Assembly: GCA_012295275.1 (NCBI GenBank)
Contig: CM022679.1
Coordinates: forward strand, 12,671,415 to 12,735,414
From: Chrysomallon squamiferum
Taxonomy: Eukaryota; Mollusca; Gastropoda; Neomphalida; Peltospiridae
Direction: 5' to 3'
Length of the DNA: 64,000 nucleotides
The translations under genes were made by a program, and so were the position numbers. A model generated the notes under the pieces. It was not told the DNA's origin. It did not search any database and saw only the letters and a program-made list of their open reading frames with translations. Positions 21,985-34,994 of this stretch are shown piece by piece (within the stretch, counting starts at the first letter, position 1; every line of letters begins with the position of its first letter).

Positions 21985-23892
21985 GTTGTTATTGTTGTCG
22001 TTTTTGTTATAATGATATAACCCAGTAAACATGTTTCGTCTGCTTCATTACTAAATTAGCAGCAAGGTGTACATTGTTATGTACCTTCCTATGAACAGAA
22101 AGTCATATTTACAACATTTGAAAAGCATATCATGGATCACTTGCAGGAAAAAAAGATAGCTGAGAAAACAATTCTAAGACGAGTAAGAATGGAGCATTCA
22201 TCCTGCAACCTATCACAGCATCTAAAACTTCTGTTTTCTTTTACATTTTTACTTTTGTTTTGATTTTTTGTTATCGAGATTTATTTGTTTATGACAAAGA
22301 TTTTGTAATATTATATAATTAACTGTTTCTAATATTGTACTAGAATTAGGAATAAACTTTGCATTTTTCTGTTTTGTTTTCATTAATCTTTTAAATCATT
22401 TGTGGGGGTCAGATTTGTTTTTTTTTTCTTTTTACAAAGCAAGGTACTGAATTTTTCAGTATATACTCTGCATTTAATTTGCTGTGGTTGGTTCATGGTG
22501 TTTTAAAAGGAGGTTGCAATCTATTGTCAGACCTTAATGTGAAGAAACAGATTTTACTGAATGTTTTAAATAATCTATTATTTAATATAGTGATGTTCTA
22601 TCACAGAAACAAGAAGAACAGATCAATATTTCTAGGATCTTTCAGCAAAGGTGACTGTTTGAGGCTGAACTCACATTAAACATTTCAGTATATTTTGGAG
22701 TTTAGACAAAACAGTGCTGCAAGGAAAATGAAATAGAGAATTTCAAAAAACAGATTCTTTTTTCTTCTTTTTTTAATGGGTGTTTATCAGCTTTCCTGAA
22801 ATTTAAGAATATTTGATTACTTAAATTTGACGTTTGAAATGGTAGAGTTTTGCGGGTTTTTAAGGACATGTGGGAGCCACATCAAGAACTAGAAATAAAT
22901 ACTGAGGAAGAACAAAAAAATAATAATAATATTTCAAAATGGCCTCCCTTAAATTGTAGTATGGTAGTCATGGTCTGTAAGATCCATATTATATCTAAAA
23001 CACTTCTAGTAAACTTAAAATGAAAAATATTTTCAAATACTCAACCCACTTTTTTTTACCTGGGAATCTTTTAACATAATCATATTAGTTGTAAGTGTTC
23101 TTTTTAAATGAATTTGGACTACAGTAAATCCCATAAATTGACAACACTGAATTTATACACAAAACAGTTTTCAACATGTAATAGCTGTTTATTTAAAAAA
23201 TAAGCTGAATTCATTTAAAATAAAGATAATTTTCTTTCCAAAGCACAGTTCTGCTTTTTATTACACAATAAAGAGAAACATGAATGTCTGAGATCATTTT
23301 ATGTTCCAAAAGACATTTTCTGACTTTTGTCAATAAAAAAAAGAAGAAAAAAGAGGATTTTCAAGAACAAGAAAAACACCTTAATCCAACTTTTTATTTC
23401 CTCATAAACATTACCCCACATGATTTTTTTTCCTCTCAATCTAACAAAAGCATAAAACTATTTAAAAAATATACATTTTTTTTTTTTTTTTTTTTAAATA
23501 TCCTTCCCATTGTAAACAATTTCTTACAATGAGATGGTGGTAACAAAAAAACAACAACATTTAATACTGGCTATATTACAGAGAGCAGTGATATAACCCA
23601 GCTTCAGCTGATGAACAATAACGTGGCCTTAAAAAATGCAATGTGAACAAAACCTGTTACCACAGCTGTCACATGAGAAATGATCTGTTACTTAATTCCA
23701 TTTAAATGTTTCACGTTTGTGTTGCGAAATGACTAGCACTGACCTGGTCAAATTGAATCAGCAAATATTTATATTTACAGAATATTTCATCTTGATGATG
23801 ATGTTAGCATAAATATTATATCATTTTTTTGAAACAATGTCAGATAGATTAAAAGCATATATCTCTCTATATATATGCATATAAAATTATTA

Positions 23893-23931
<39 letters not shown>

Positions 23932-25297
23932 ACCAGGGCATATTGATTCTGTCACCTGGACATAGAGGACACAATATAATAAAACATTTGATGTAAACAA
24001 TGTTTATTATTATTTTTATTAATATTATTATTATTATTATTTTTTTTTTTTTATTAAACTCTTCTGTCATAACTTTTCCCTGGTTAATGAATATAGCAAA
24101 AGTGTTTTTCAAAAACAGCGTGAAACATCTGAATGGAATCGTTTGGGTTTTTTGAACGGAATGTGGTGAGTATGAATAGCAGTTATCAAAATAACTGATC
24201 ATTTTTCAGATCTTTTTTTTTTAGTATTTTATTTTTGAAGTATGTGCATATGTATATATATATACACACACACCATGAGAAATTGGCACCCTTCTTTTCC
24301 ATGTTGTTTCTGGTTTAAAAAATTAAAAAACAATGCCTTCAATGCACATATATTACATATCAGTAACATGTCATATTTTTCTATATATTTAAAAAAATAA
24401 GTTAATAATTTGATGGGCACAGTATCAAGTATTTATTCTAATAATAATAATAATAATTAAATATCTCTATGTAATTTACTTTACCAATATTATGGACCAG
24501 TCCAAAGGCCAATGTAAGTGTGAAGACTTCAGTCTTTAAATAACATTAACTGCAGCACATTTAAACATTAAAATTAAATAAATATTATCTTGTGGAAGAA
24601 TATTGTTATTTAATTAATTTGTGCAGTCCAGTTCAAATTTTTAGGTCAAAAATAATGTCTGGTGAGTGTTAAAATTAATTCTGAAGTTTGGTTATATAAC
24701 AGATTGTCATAATTAATGAAGTGTTTTGGTTGTGAATGACTAAATATTCACATAAAATTTATTTCTTCTAAACTGTATGCCCACAGTTCACACCTATTAT
24801 AACCACATGACCCATGGCCTTGTCAATAAATAAAAATCTATTTACAATGTTAATGTGAAAAAGAAAAATCAACGACATCACTATAGACTGGATTGAGTAT
24901 ATGTGCAAAATTGTTAAAGCAACAAACCCCAAAAATGTGCAAAGCAAATAAACCAAAATTAACAAAAAAGCTCAAAAAGTTAATAAAAAACAACAACAAA
25001 AAAACTAAAAAACAATCACATTATGATACATTTGCATAGTCACAAGTGCAGCTTTTCACATGAAAGCAAAAACATTTTTTTTTTTTTTTTAAATAAATTA
25101 AAACTTCTGAATTCCCTAATGAGCACTTATATTAATTGTTCTTCACTGCTCAGTACAACAGCTATCACATCAAGCTCTATTGTCATATCAACAGATACAA
25201 TTTTATCAAATGTACACTAATAAAATAAAATCCACCTTCAGATTTGATCAGTAATTTACCCATCATTGATTATATATATAATCTGTATCATGTATGC

Positions 25298-25336
<39 letters not shown>

Positions 25337-26811
25337 CATGTGCGTGCAATCATAATGCTTGTAGCTTTTTCTAATTACTAGAGAAAAACATCTGAACATT
25401 TTAGTATTTCAGTGTATCTGCTCACTTCTGTTGTTACAAACAATGGAATGATTTGGAAATACTATGGCTAACATACTGTCTGTTACAAACAAAAAAGTAT
25501 ACATAGAAAGAAAACCCACAATACATTACAGACATGTAATTCTAACCAAAAATAACTTTGAAAAAAAGAAAAAATGGAATTCTTCACGGATTATAAAATA
25601 TAGTAGCAAACATAAGGTTTTGAGGATCAGGGAGAAAAACAACATTATCTTTCATATGATACAAGCATATACTGAACATCACAGGTTTCACTTCAGTAAC
25701 ATACTAATCTTTTAAACTGTAACCATAAATTTAACATGAAATAACAACAAATTATTTTGATGTAATTAAAGAATGCTTGAGAATCTGCTTACTGCAAAGA
25801 CAGATCTTTGGTCTCAGGAAGAATATACTTCGAATTATCATGATTATGGCTTTAATTAATATAGCATAATATCCTGCTCACTGAAACTATTAAAAAAATA
25901 TAATAATAATAATAATAATAAATTATAAAAGAAAAACAAATATTTAAGATTTAAATTTCAACAAATTCATGATTCAAGATTAAAATGAATAATGTCTTTT
26001 AGTGTAAAAGAATAAAGTTCTACTCGGATTACATTGTGTGTACAAGACAATATTTTATTTTTTAAGAATTTATTAAATGAAAGTTAATCGTACTGCTATA
26101 ATTACTCTGTTGATCTGGCAAAATGTGTTAATTAAGAATGCTTTACATTAATACAATACAGGAAAGGTGAAAAGGAACAGATATAATATGGAGTAGCTCT
26201 ATCATGTATTTCTACTGTTGTTATTAAAAGCAAAAATAATATACTGATTTTAAGGTAATGAATATTCTTGCTAACAAACAATAACTTAATTATATTGATT
26301 ATCAGTATAACAAAGACATGAAGATAGAAAAAAAGAGTAAATATTTAAATTCTCATGAAGGTATAGAGAAATAATAAAACAATAAAAAAAAAAGAGAGAA
26401 ATTTTATATATATATATATATATAAAAATGATGAAAAATAAGTAACAGTGGTTTTTGTTATTATGAACAATGATATATAGATATATTAATAAACCATGAT
26501 CAACAACCTACACAAAAAGAATTCCATGTTAAAGTGCTTTTTGTTTGAAGTGCCTGCATGTACTTGCTCCTACAATATTTTTTTTTTTTTTAATTTAAAT
26601 AATATGCTGCAATTAACATTATTAAAGTAAAAAAAAAAAAAAAAATTTTTTTTAAAATCTATCTGTTCAAAAACTTAAAGCAAACTTGACAGATGTGATT
26701 CAAAAACATAAAATGTCCAATAAAAAACAACTGAAAGAAGAGGTTTTTCTGTTTTTTAAATGCAAAGCTATTTTAAAAGAAAAAATACCAAACATTGACT
26801 GAAAACCACAT

Positions 26812-26958
26812 TCAGTAAATAAAATTCTTTGATGATGTTGTTTTATCCAGGGAGGGGACAACTTCCTCGATGTCACTCTGCAACTTCTTGTACTCACCAC
26901 CTCGTGATGTACGTCTACGCTGTCGACTTGACCTGCCTTCCACAATGAAGGCAACTAT
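26812..26958 (-). CDS. TGOLN2: TGOLN2-like last exon, cytosolic tail with YKKL sorting motif
   Basis: The acceptor (minus strand) is ctttacag. It encodes IVAFIVEGRSSRQRRRTSRG, then GEYKKLQSDIEEVVPSLDKT and TSSKNFIY, then TGA. EYKKL fits the YxxPhi tyrosine signal at the place where mammalian TGOLN2 has YQRL. A polybasic patch lies before it. An acidic cluster (SDIEE) follows. Confidence 0.88.
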   Translation of the reverse strand: MVAFIVEGRSSRQRRRTSRGGEYKKLQSDIEEVVPSLDKTTSSKNFIY

Positions 26959-29900
26959 CTGTAAAGAAAAAAAATATATATATATATATAAAATAAAAAT
27001 TTGTGAAGGTGTAACCTAAAATAATGTGAAAGAATGAAATGCAGTTATATGACATCATAATCTTTGTTAAACTGTAGTCAAAATTAAAAAGAATACAGCA
27101 GTTAGAAGAAAAATCTGTAACAAATTTATAAGATGCTCTGCAATCAAAAGTAATAAGATGTCAAATGAGAATAAAAACTAAAATATACATTCATTATTTA
27201 TTTGTAATCCCCATGGAACCCCCAAAAAAAAAAAAAAAAAAAACCAAACAATATCAGACATCATGCAGAAATTAAATACCGGAATTTTATTTAACTTTTA
27301 ACAAAATAAACAATATTAAGAATAGTTTAACATTCAAAAGGGCTGGAATAGGAAATAATGCATTGGATCTTCAAACACATAAAACTACTGATTAACAGTA
27401 TGCTAATAAAGACAGGACAGAGGACAGATTACATTTTTCAGTAAAAAAACAAAATGTATCCTAACTTGTAAAAAATGTCTCCAGAAAAGAATTTAATAAC
27501 AAAACAAACTGAAATAAACAATAAAGTAAATACAAAAGACAACTAATTCACCTTCTGTTTGTTGTGAAAAACTACATAACCCGCTATACAAAAGACAACA
27601 GCAGTCAGAAAGTAAGCCATGAAGTGCCCGGAACCTGGAGAGTCATCTTCGTAGTTGTAGCCAGATATTTTGTTTGAGTCGCTGTTCGAGAGATGTACTG
27701 ACTTATCATCATTCTTGCCAAAGTTAAAATCTTTTGTCCTTTATTCACATGGGGAGGCCTGTTTGGCTTTGTATCTGTTGTAGTGTGAAAAGAAGAAAGC
27801 CAGGAAGACTTTGTCTTTTCTATCTTGTCAGTGGATGCAGAAGGCTTTGTCGCTAACACCTCTGTCTTGTTTTCTGGTGCTGATGCCTGTGTCTTGTTTT
27901 CTGGTGCTGATGCCTGTGTCTTGTTTACCAATGCATTAGTCGTGGAATTAACATACGGATCTTCTTTAGTGATGAGCTGATCTTTGTTTACTGCTTGTCC
28001 TGACTTGTTACTGCTCACAACTGATCCCAGCGTGTTGCTAGCACTATCAAGCGTTTTGTTCATTCCGTCATCAATGGGTCTTCCAGTAAAGTAGCGTCGT
28101 ATGTTTGTTTCTCTGTTACCATAATCAGAATTTTTAGGACCTGTCAATGTTTTGAATCCATTTGTGCCTTTGTCAACAGGGAATCCAGCTGTACCTTTAT
28201 CAGTAGGGGATCCACTTCTGCCTTTGTCAGTACGGAAGACACCTATACCATTGTCAGCTGGGGATCCACCTGTACCTTTGTCAGCTGGGTATCCACTTGT
28301 GCCTTTGTCAGCTGGGGATCCACCTGTAGCTTTGTCAGCTGGGTATCCACTTGTGCCTTTGTCAGTAGGGGATCCACCTGTACCTTTGTCAGCTGGGGAT
28401 CCACCTGTAGCTTTGTCAGCTGGGTATCCACTTGTGCCTTTGTCAGTAGGGGATCCACCTGTACCTTTGTCAGTTGGGGATCCACCTGTACCTTTGTCAG
28501 TAGGGGATCCACCTGTACCTTTGTCAGTAGGGGATACACCCATGCCCGTTTGTCTTGGAAATCCACCTGTACCTTTGTCAGTAGGGGATCCACCTGTACC
28601 TTTGTCAGTAGGGGATCCACCTGTACCTTTGTCAGTAGGGGATCCACCTGTACCTTTGTCAGTAGGGGATCCACCCATGCCCGTGTGTGTTGGAAATCCA
28701 CCTGTGTCTGCTGGTAATCTACCTGTGCCACTACCATCTATAGACTGACTGCCATTCAGTGTTTCACCTGTTGCTCCTGCAATAGTGTATGTTGTTCTAT
28801 TAATGTGAACCTGTCTATGACCTGTTAATTCTGGCAAACTATCTTTTGTTGTTGTCCTTGTTTTGTTAACATTAACTGAAGTGCTGTTGTTAGTTTTGTT
28901 GCCCATACTCTGTTCAGTGTTGTTTCTCTTTTCATCAACAGATCCATGTTGATGATTATTATTATTCTTATCTGAAATATCAGAAGTGGTAGGAACAGCT
29001 TTGTTATTTCCTTCTAATGTATCTAAAGGCAAATTTCAAACAAAAAGAATAAAACAAGAATAGAATCTCTTCGAAAATAAAACTGGAGTCTCATATTGCA
29101 ATCTAACTAGATTTTTGGTTACTATTATTATTATTATTAATTTAATTTATTTTTTGTTTGTTAAATATTTCCTTTCCTTTTATTCCATAAATACGCTGTT
29201 ATAATTGTGTAATTAAAGTTTTAATAACTTTTTTATATTCATAACATTGGTTGAACTGGGTTCAGTTTATTCTTTACCTGAAAGAAATCATTTATGATCA
29301 CTGCTTGTTATTATAAATAATAAAGAGTTAAAGCATTGAAAATGTACACAACCATATTACATCCATTAAAATATTTCTTTTCCATTTCATCAAGCGCGTG
29401 TGTCTATGTTATGTACTACACATTTTAACTTCTCAGGATCAGACCACTGATAAAGTTACAATTAATCAATAAAAGACAATATTATACAGTTACACTTACT
29501 TTTATCAGAATGACTAAAAAGAATTTCAGTTGTTCCAACCAGTAACGCAGATACGATTGCCAAGTCTTTGTTTTTTGTACGTAACTCCGTACATTCATTT
29601 GCTCTGACAAATTTAACAAACTCAAAAAGTGAACTTTTTGTTCGATTGAATTTCTTTTTCTGACTTTCAAATATTTCACAAACATCCATCTTCTTTTCTA
29701 CTAAAGCTAAAAATGTTGTCTGGTTTAAATATTTTTTAGTAAACGAAATGTATTTTTCTTGACATAAAGTTTGTGTCAAGAATGCAATGCTTCTACAAAG
29801 ACCGTCAACGAATGGTTTACCACTTCCGTTAAAATCCGACATACACGGAGTCAGAGGTGGTTCGCTTCCCAGTAACATAAATGTCGGTGGATATCCACAG

Positions 29901-30028
29901 CCTATGGTTTGTGAAAATTTAATACTTTTACTAAATAATTCACTAACATTTTGTGTATCGCTAGATTCACAGAAAGAAAATACTAATGTTACAAAAAACA
30001 CAATTACAATTCGCTTATTGAACGCCAT
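26812..30028 (-). CDS. TGOLN2: TGN38/46-like trans-Golgi network integral membrane protein (three exons)
   Basis: This is a type I membrane protein that would cycle between trans-Golgi network and cell surface. Exons on the minus strand are 30028-29500, 29022-27552 and 26958-26812. In order it has a signal peptide, a cysteine-containing N-terminal domain of about 150 residues, a Ser/Thr/Asn-rich stretch, a 9-residue repeat region, a low-complexity stalk, a transmembrane helix (FMAYFLTAVVFCIAGYVVF), HNKQK, then IVAFIVEGRSSRQRRR and the tail EYKKLQ. The block FxAYxxTA..YxxxHNK(R/Q)K|I(I/V)AFxxEG and the YxxPhi sorting motif match vertebrate TGOLN2 (YQRL). The ectodomain repeats are unrelated in sequence but similar in style. 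One missing base at 27732-27735 breaks the frame upstream of the membrane segment. Confidence 0.85.
27185..27250. repeat. Short A-rich run in TGOLN2-like intron
   Basis: A poly-A run of about 22 nt lies in the intron between the exon ending at 27552 and the exon starting at 26958. The rest of this intron (26959-27551) is plain AT-rich sequence with no coding signal. Confidence 0.7.
27552..29022 (-). CDS. TGOLN2: TGOLN2-like large central exon: repeats, stalk and transmembrane helix
   Basis: The acceptor (minus) is ttgcctttag and the donor gtgaat. It begins TLEGNNKAVPTTSDISDKNN and runs through an Asn/Thr-rich stretch with several NxT/S sites, a tandem array of 9-residue units (consensus GTGGSPTDK), an Asn/Lys/Thr-rich stalk with a thrice-used (N/E)NKTQASAP-type unit, and the transmembrane helix ending HNKQK. 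The open frame from the repeats does not reach the helix. After ..HVNKGQ the helix frame (KDFNFGKNDDKSVHLSNSDS then NKISGYNYEDDSPGSGHF) is entered only if the A run at 27732-27735 (TTTT on the plus strand) has five bases instead of four. A homopolymer undercall is likely. Confidence 0.85.
28160..28710 (-). repeat. Coding 27-bp minisatellite in the TGOLN2-like gene
   Basis: About 20 tandem 27-bp units each encode nine residues of the form G(T/M)(G/S)G(S/Y/F)P(T/A)DK. The unit on the plus strand starts GGGGATCCACC, so most copies contain a GGATCC site. One part has a 54-bp higher-order unit (GTSGYPADK + ATGGSPADK). Nearly identical adjacent copies indicate recent expansion. Because 27 is a multiple of three, all six frames tend to stay open across it. 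Confidence 0.95.
29023..29499 (-). other. TGOLN2-like first intron
   Basis: This 477-bp AT-rich intron has a gtaagt donor at 29499 and a ttgcctttag acceptor at 29023. No other feature is seen. Confidence 0.8.
29500..30028 (-). CDS. TGOLN2: TGOLN2-like first exon: signal peptide and cysteine-containing N-terminal domain
   Basis: The start Met at 30028 begins MAFNKRIVIVFFVTLVFSFC followed by ESSD, a typical signal peptide. The next 150 or so residues hold about six cysteines (SQTIGCGYPP, LTPCMSDF, DGLCRS, QTLCQEK, DVCEIF, NECTEL) and sites NQT, NRT and NGS. I do not recognise this domain. It is not part of the vertebrate TGOLN2 layout I know. It exits in phase 1 via a consensus gtaagt donor. 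Confidence 0.82.
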
Positions 30029-31060
30029 GTTGTTGAATTGTTCGTTCCGTTTAATTTCCTCCTATATTGAAACTGAAAGAACCGATTCTATTATTCTTTG
30101 TATAAATTCCTCCATACGGTTAAAGGAAGCGATAAAACTTAAAATACTTTTTCTAAATGTAATTTTATTGGCTATTAGTGTAATTTATCAGTAATGCTTA
30201 TATTTGAAATGCTTGGATTTTGTTCGAATAATATATATATATATATCACACCTTTATGGTACAAGACTATATTTGCAGAAAGGCCTACATAAAGTAAAAC
30301 ATGTTCAGAGTACTTAAAAAATAATTATTATTATAAAGAATACTTACACAAATAATTTACAGAATCTTGTATCAAAGTGAAAATATTGTACACTGGTACA
30401 TACGATGATACATTTAACAAAGAAAAATTGTAATTTTAATGTTAATAAAAGAAGAAGAACAACAAAACAAACCAAAACAAAACAAAAAATAAATAGATAA
30501 AAATACAATAAAATATTTTTAGTTCAGCAGACATTTTGTGTCCTTTTGCTAGATTCTTAACTCAATAAGGTTCTTTTCCTCAAACTTATATTTGATGTCT
30601 TTTGTGAGGTTCTGCTGATTCAAGCCTTGTTGGAACATAAAAATATAGTCTTCATAAAAAGAACTGAAATCATAATTTAAAAAGATAACAAAATTCAAAA
30701 TGTCTCAAATTCAAAATGTCTTTAAAAGCAATATTAATATAACTTTTTATTTTCTTTTTTTTTCAGGAGATATTGCCCTTTAGGTTTTCTTACAGTGACC
30801 CATTATATGCTAACTAGACAGCTGGGTTTTTTGTTTTGTTTGTTTGGTTGTTTTGTTATACAGTGAATAGACAATGTCTGTTTTTTTATTATTATTATTA
30901 TTATTAAATATTCTGATATTCTGGTTTATATTAAACTGTAATTTGCCATTAATAGAAATCCCAATGTTTGTCCACATATTTCCTTTAACTGTTGTAATGA
31001 CATTTTTCTATCCTGCACTTTTTTTTATTTTTATTTTTATTTATTTTTTGCTTTCAGTTG
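30029..31060. other. Upstream region of the TGOLN2-like gene
   Basis: This is the presumed promoter and upstream region of the minus-strand gene that starts at 30028. It is AT-rich with a TA run (30228-30246). I see no clear TATA box, initiator or conserved motif that I can defend. Confidence 0.4.
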
Positions 31061-31480
31061 CAAGCCAAGATCTGGCTTATGAGCGACCTTCAGATATACT
31101 GCTGCTAGTTGGCGCAACAAACAACACAACATCCACCCAGCATCCTGTGTCTCATTCGTTTGCTTTACGTTGTTACCTCACCATGAAAGCATATCTTTTT
31201 ATGCAGTATTTTGCAGTATTGGATCCTAAGAAAGTGAGTGCAAAGGACAGTGCAGAGAAGAAGATGTGGATGATGTCCATTGAATTAAAGATGAAATCAT
31301 AGAAAAACGTGAGCGAGATGTGCATGCAGTCAACATGACGAGGCAGCACAAGCGAGGTATTTTTAAGATATGTACCATTACTGAAGCAGAAGGAGTTGAT
31401 AAAGGCTGTAACTCCAGCCAAAGGGGTTAAAATAATATCTATGCTGTGGACCTCTGTCCATGAAAAGATGGAGAAACCCT
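31060..31480 (+). pseudogene. Pogo/Tigger-type transposase relic (CENP-B-like N-terminal HTH)
   Basis: Conceptual reading in three successive plus-strand frames gives MMSIELK, then an EIIEKRERDVHAVN segment and MTRQHKRGIFKICTI, then LKQKELIKAVTPAKGVKIIS followed by ML..VHEKMEK. This matches the N-terminal helix-turn-helix start of Tigger/jerky-type transposases (typical STICTILKQKE..K..TPAKGV). A base is missing near 31291-31296 and one is extra at 31380, and no downstream DDE domain is visible, so it is a dead 5' fragment. The stretch 31060-31200 upstream may be the element's leader. Confidence 0.7.
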
Positions 31481-31865
31481 AACCCTGTACACTTTACAAA
31501 ACCAATTTATTTCTTTATGTTCTCTTTTATTCTGTTTTTTTTTAACAATAATTGTCATTTATACATACATTTTTCTTATTTAAGCATTCTATATACACAG
31601 TACAAAAAATTGGGTTGGTTGTTGGAGGGTTGGTTGTTGGAGGGGAGGCTGGAATGGATTAATGGTATTCCAGTTAATTTCATTTGGGAAAATTGATTTG
31701 ATATATGAGAGCTTGATCACAGAATGAATTAAATTCATAAGTCAAGGCACCTCTGTAGTTTGTTTAAATTAGAAATAGCAACCGCAGGAAATTGCATTAA
31801 AAATGCTGTTTTTGATCTGAAGTTTTCTCAGTCTTAAACATATACATGGGTGTGTCATGTGTGCA

Positions 31866-31921
31866 GAGAGAGAGACAGAGAGAGTGGGGGTAGAGGGGGG
31901 AGAGAGAGAGAGTGGGGGAGG
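31866..31921. repeat. Polypurine (GA)n tract with G runs
   Basis: An AG-repeat stretch with interspersed runs of five to six G, almost free of pyrimidines. Confidence 0.85.
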
Positions 31922-32503
31922 TTGAATGTATCACTACAATCTGTTTCTTGTGCATATCATATGATGAATGATAGTTATTAATGTTTGAAGGAAATAAGTA
32001 GAACAAGCATACAAAACAAACACATTAAAATTTGATTCTGAATTTATTCAGTAACTGATGGATAGTGTACCATGTAAGTTTGGACAATAATACTCTGATG
32101 ATTATGAAAACAAAAATAATTATGAAAAAAAACAATAAAGCACAATAGAAAGAAAATGTTGTGTATCGTTTTTATATACAAAATAATCAGCTTGTAAATC
32201 ACAATGAAAATACTTTTAAAAAAAATGTATTAATTACAAATCTATATTTCTGTTTTCCATGCTACATAATATGACAAGCATTAATTTTTATTTATTTATC
32301 TTTTTAATTTACTTTGATTACAGTCTCAGCATAATTGTCTGTTTAAAATATTCCAATAATAGAAATATACAATGGTGTTTAAAACACAAAGTAACATTAA
32401 AGTTACATAAAAGTGAAATAAAATATCTTTTTTGGTAAATAATTGTACTTGCTGAAAATAAAACTAAAAATTCATTTGGTTAATATCTATAATTTGTTTC
32501 CTG

Positions 32504-32510
<7 letters not shown>

Positions 32511-32539
<29 letters not shown>
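32511..32539. repeat. Poly-T run
   Basis: Uninterrupted T run of about 29 nt. Confidence 0.9.
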
Positions 32540-32542
<3 letters not shown>

Positions 32543-32825
32543 AATTATTTATGGAATGAAAACAGGACAAAATCTTCTACAACATGTAAATCATACTATT
32601 TTCTGTAGAATAAATAACTGTGAGAATAAAATTCATAAAAATTAAAATGTTCACACATAGCTAAATATTTTATCTTTTAAAAAAAAATACAAATGTTAAC
32701 TAATAGCTTGTTTTCTTAAAAATAAATTTTGTACCATTATCACGTCAGATAAAATATTTTGATCATAATTATGCTCATACTTTTAACAAAATGATCTTTA
32801 CAGGTAACTGCATAAAACTCATATT

Positions 32826-32874
<49 letters not shown>

Positions 32875-34420
32875 CAAGTTTGATCTTGTTTTCTCTTTAT
32901 CCCTCATGAAAAAACCCCACTGAAGTGCTGTATTTGTCGTTGCTTTTAAAGGCATGTACATATATCATAAATATTTTAACTTTTAAAGATTACATGTAGT
33001 TATCTAGCTCATAAATGTTAACAAGTTAACAAGTAGATTAATCACACAAAATCAAAAAAAGAAAAAGGAGAGAAAAACCCACAGGTAGTTATAATACACA
33101 AGTCGCATAAAGAACAAAAGAAAAAAAAATAAACATTCTATATACATGGTATAGTATAAGTGTTTATATATTTTATTAAATATGAATTGAGCATCTATGA
33201 TTTTGCACAGATATGTTTAGTGCAGATACAGTTGTGGTATACATAAAATAGAAAACCAAACAATAACAAAAAATGAAAGAATAGATGTTTAATATTTTTT
33301 TACATATATAATATAAATGTTATATATGTATGTGGTTAAGTTAATAAAATTTCAAAAATTTATGTAGTTTATACAGTTCTGGTTATAAAATTCTAAACAA
33401 GTTGGAATACCCAATTTAAAAAAAACAAAACAAACATTAATAATAATAATAATAATAGATGTTTATATACACTTTTAAAACTGAATGTATCTACAATGTT
33501 TTGTATAATTAAGATAATTATTTCTACTTTCTTCCACTTTTTCTACACTATTTTAATTTGACTAATTTTCTAAATTAAATATTTTTTCATAACTATGAGA
33601 AAATATTTGTTTCAAAAACTGATTTCTTTTAAGATTTCAAAATTTTTATTCATAAAACAGAAATTTTTTATAAGATTTTACTGTTTGTAAAAGTAAATTA
33701 TTAATAAATTACAATACAAAAATTGTTTTAATTTGTGGTTAACATGTGGTTTTCTGCTCTAAGGAATGTACTGCTTTTTCATTTTCAAACATTTCTTTTG
33801 CTTTTTCTTATTATTAATGTGGTTTTAATATCATCATCATCATCATCAAAATTATTATTATGGTAAAATAACAAGATCAGAAAATTTTAAAAATAAAATA
33901 ACAAAATAATACTAATATTATATCTGAGCACATGTGAAAAAATAGAAATACTGAGAATATTTAAAGTTATATCATTTTCCTGTTTTAAAAACTTTTAGTA
34001 TAGTTTTCTCATCAAGTTAAAAAAAAAAAAAAAAACATGAGAAATATAACAACTGAGCACTAAAATACAAGATATATTTTGTAAAATATTATTAATAGCA
34101 AAGTTCATTCAATCTGGAACCTAAGTTAGATCACTTTCAACATTTAATTAGGGAATATGAAAAACACTGATTTTATTTTATGTGAGAGCATTCATTTTGA
34201 CTGGTTTGATTTGATTAATCTCTGCAGTAGAATGGGGATTAGTAAAACTTTGACCAAGAAAAAAATAAAATTAGAAATGTGAGCATATGTTAATGTTATC
34301 TGTATTTTTTGTTTTTTTATATTGATGGTAAAAGCCACGCAAACATGGCACAATTAAAATGCATATAACTATTATACGGATTTTTATATTTAGACAGCAG
34401 TTTCTGTACAAATGCTTTGG

Positions 34421-34994
<574 letters not shown>

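Larger units (their letters stand above)
19799..26811. other. HGSNAT 3' UTR and convergent intergenic region
   Basis: This 7-kb AT-rich region lies between the convergent HGSNAT and TGOLN2-like genes. It holds (ATT)n arrays (20199-20314, 21939-21983, about 23890-23931, about 24006-24040), a TG run (about 25300-25335), poly-T/poly-A runs and several AATAAA hexamers (for example 21726-21731). The open frames here are low-complexity or lack any recognisable motif. I see no gene. Confidence 0.65.
31481..34427. other. Intergenic AT-rich region
   Basis: It contains a purine-rich G tract (31866-31921), a poly-T run of about 30 nt (32511-32539), a TA run (32825-32871) and AAT repeats. No exon or RNA gene is recognised. 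Confidence 0.6.

Noticed and set aside
28152-28748. 198-codon plus-strand and 164-codon minus-strand alternative frames across the TGOLN2 repeats
   Set aside because: The 27-bp unit is a multiple of three, so all frames stay open. Only the GTGGSPTDK frame joins to a signal peptide and splices correctly.
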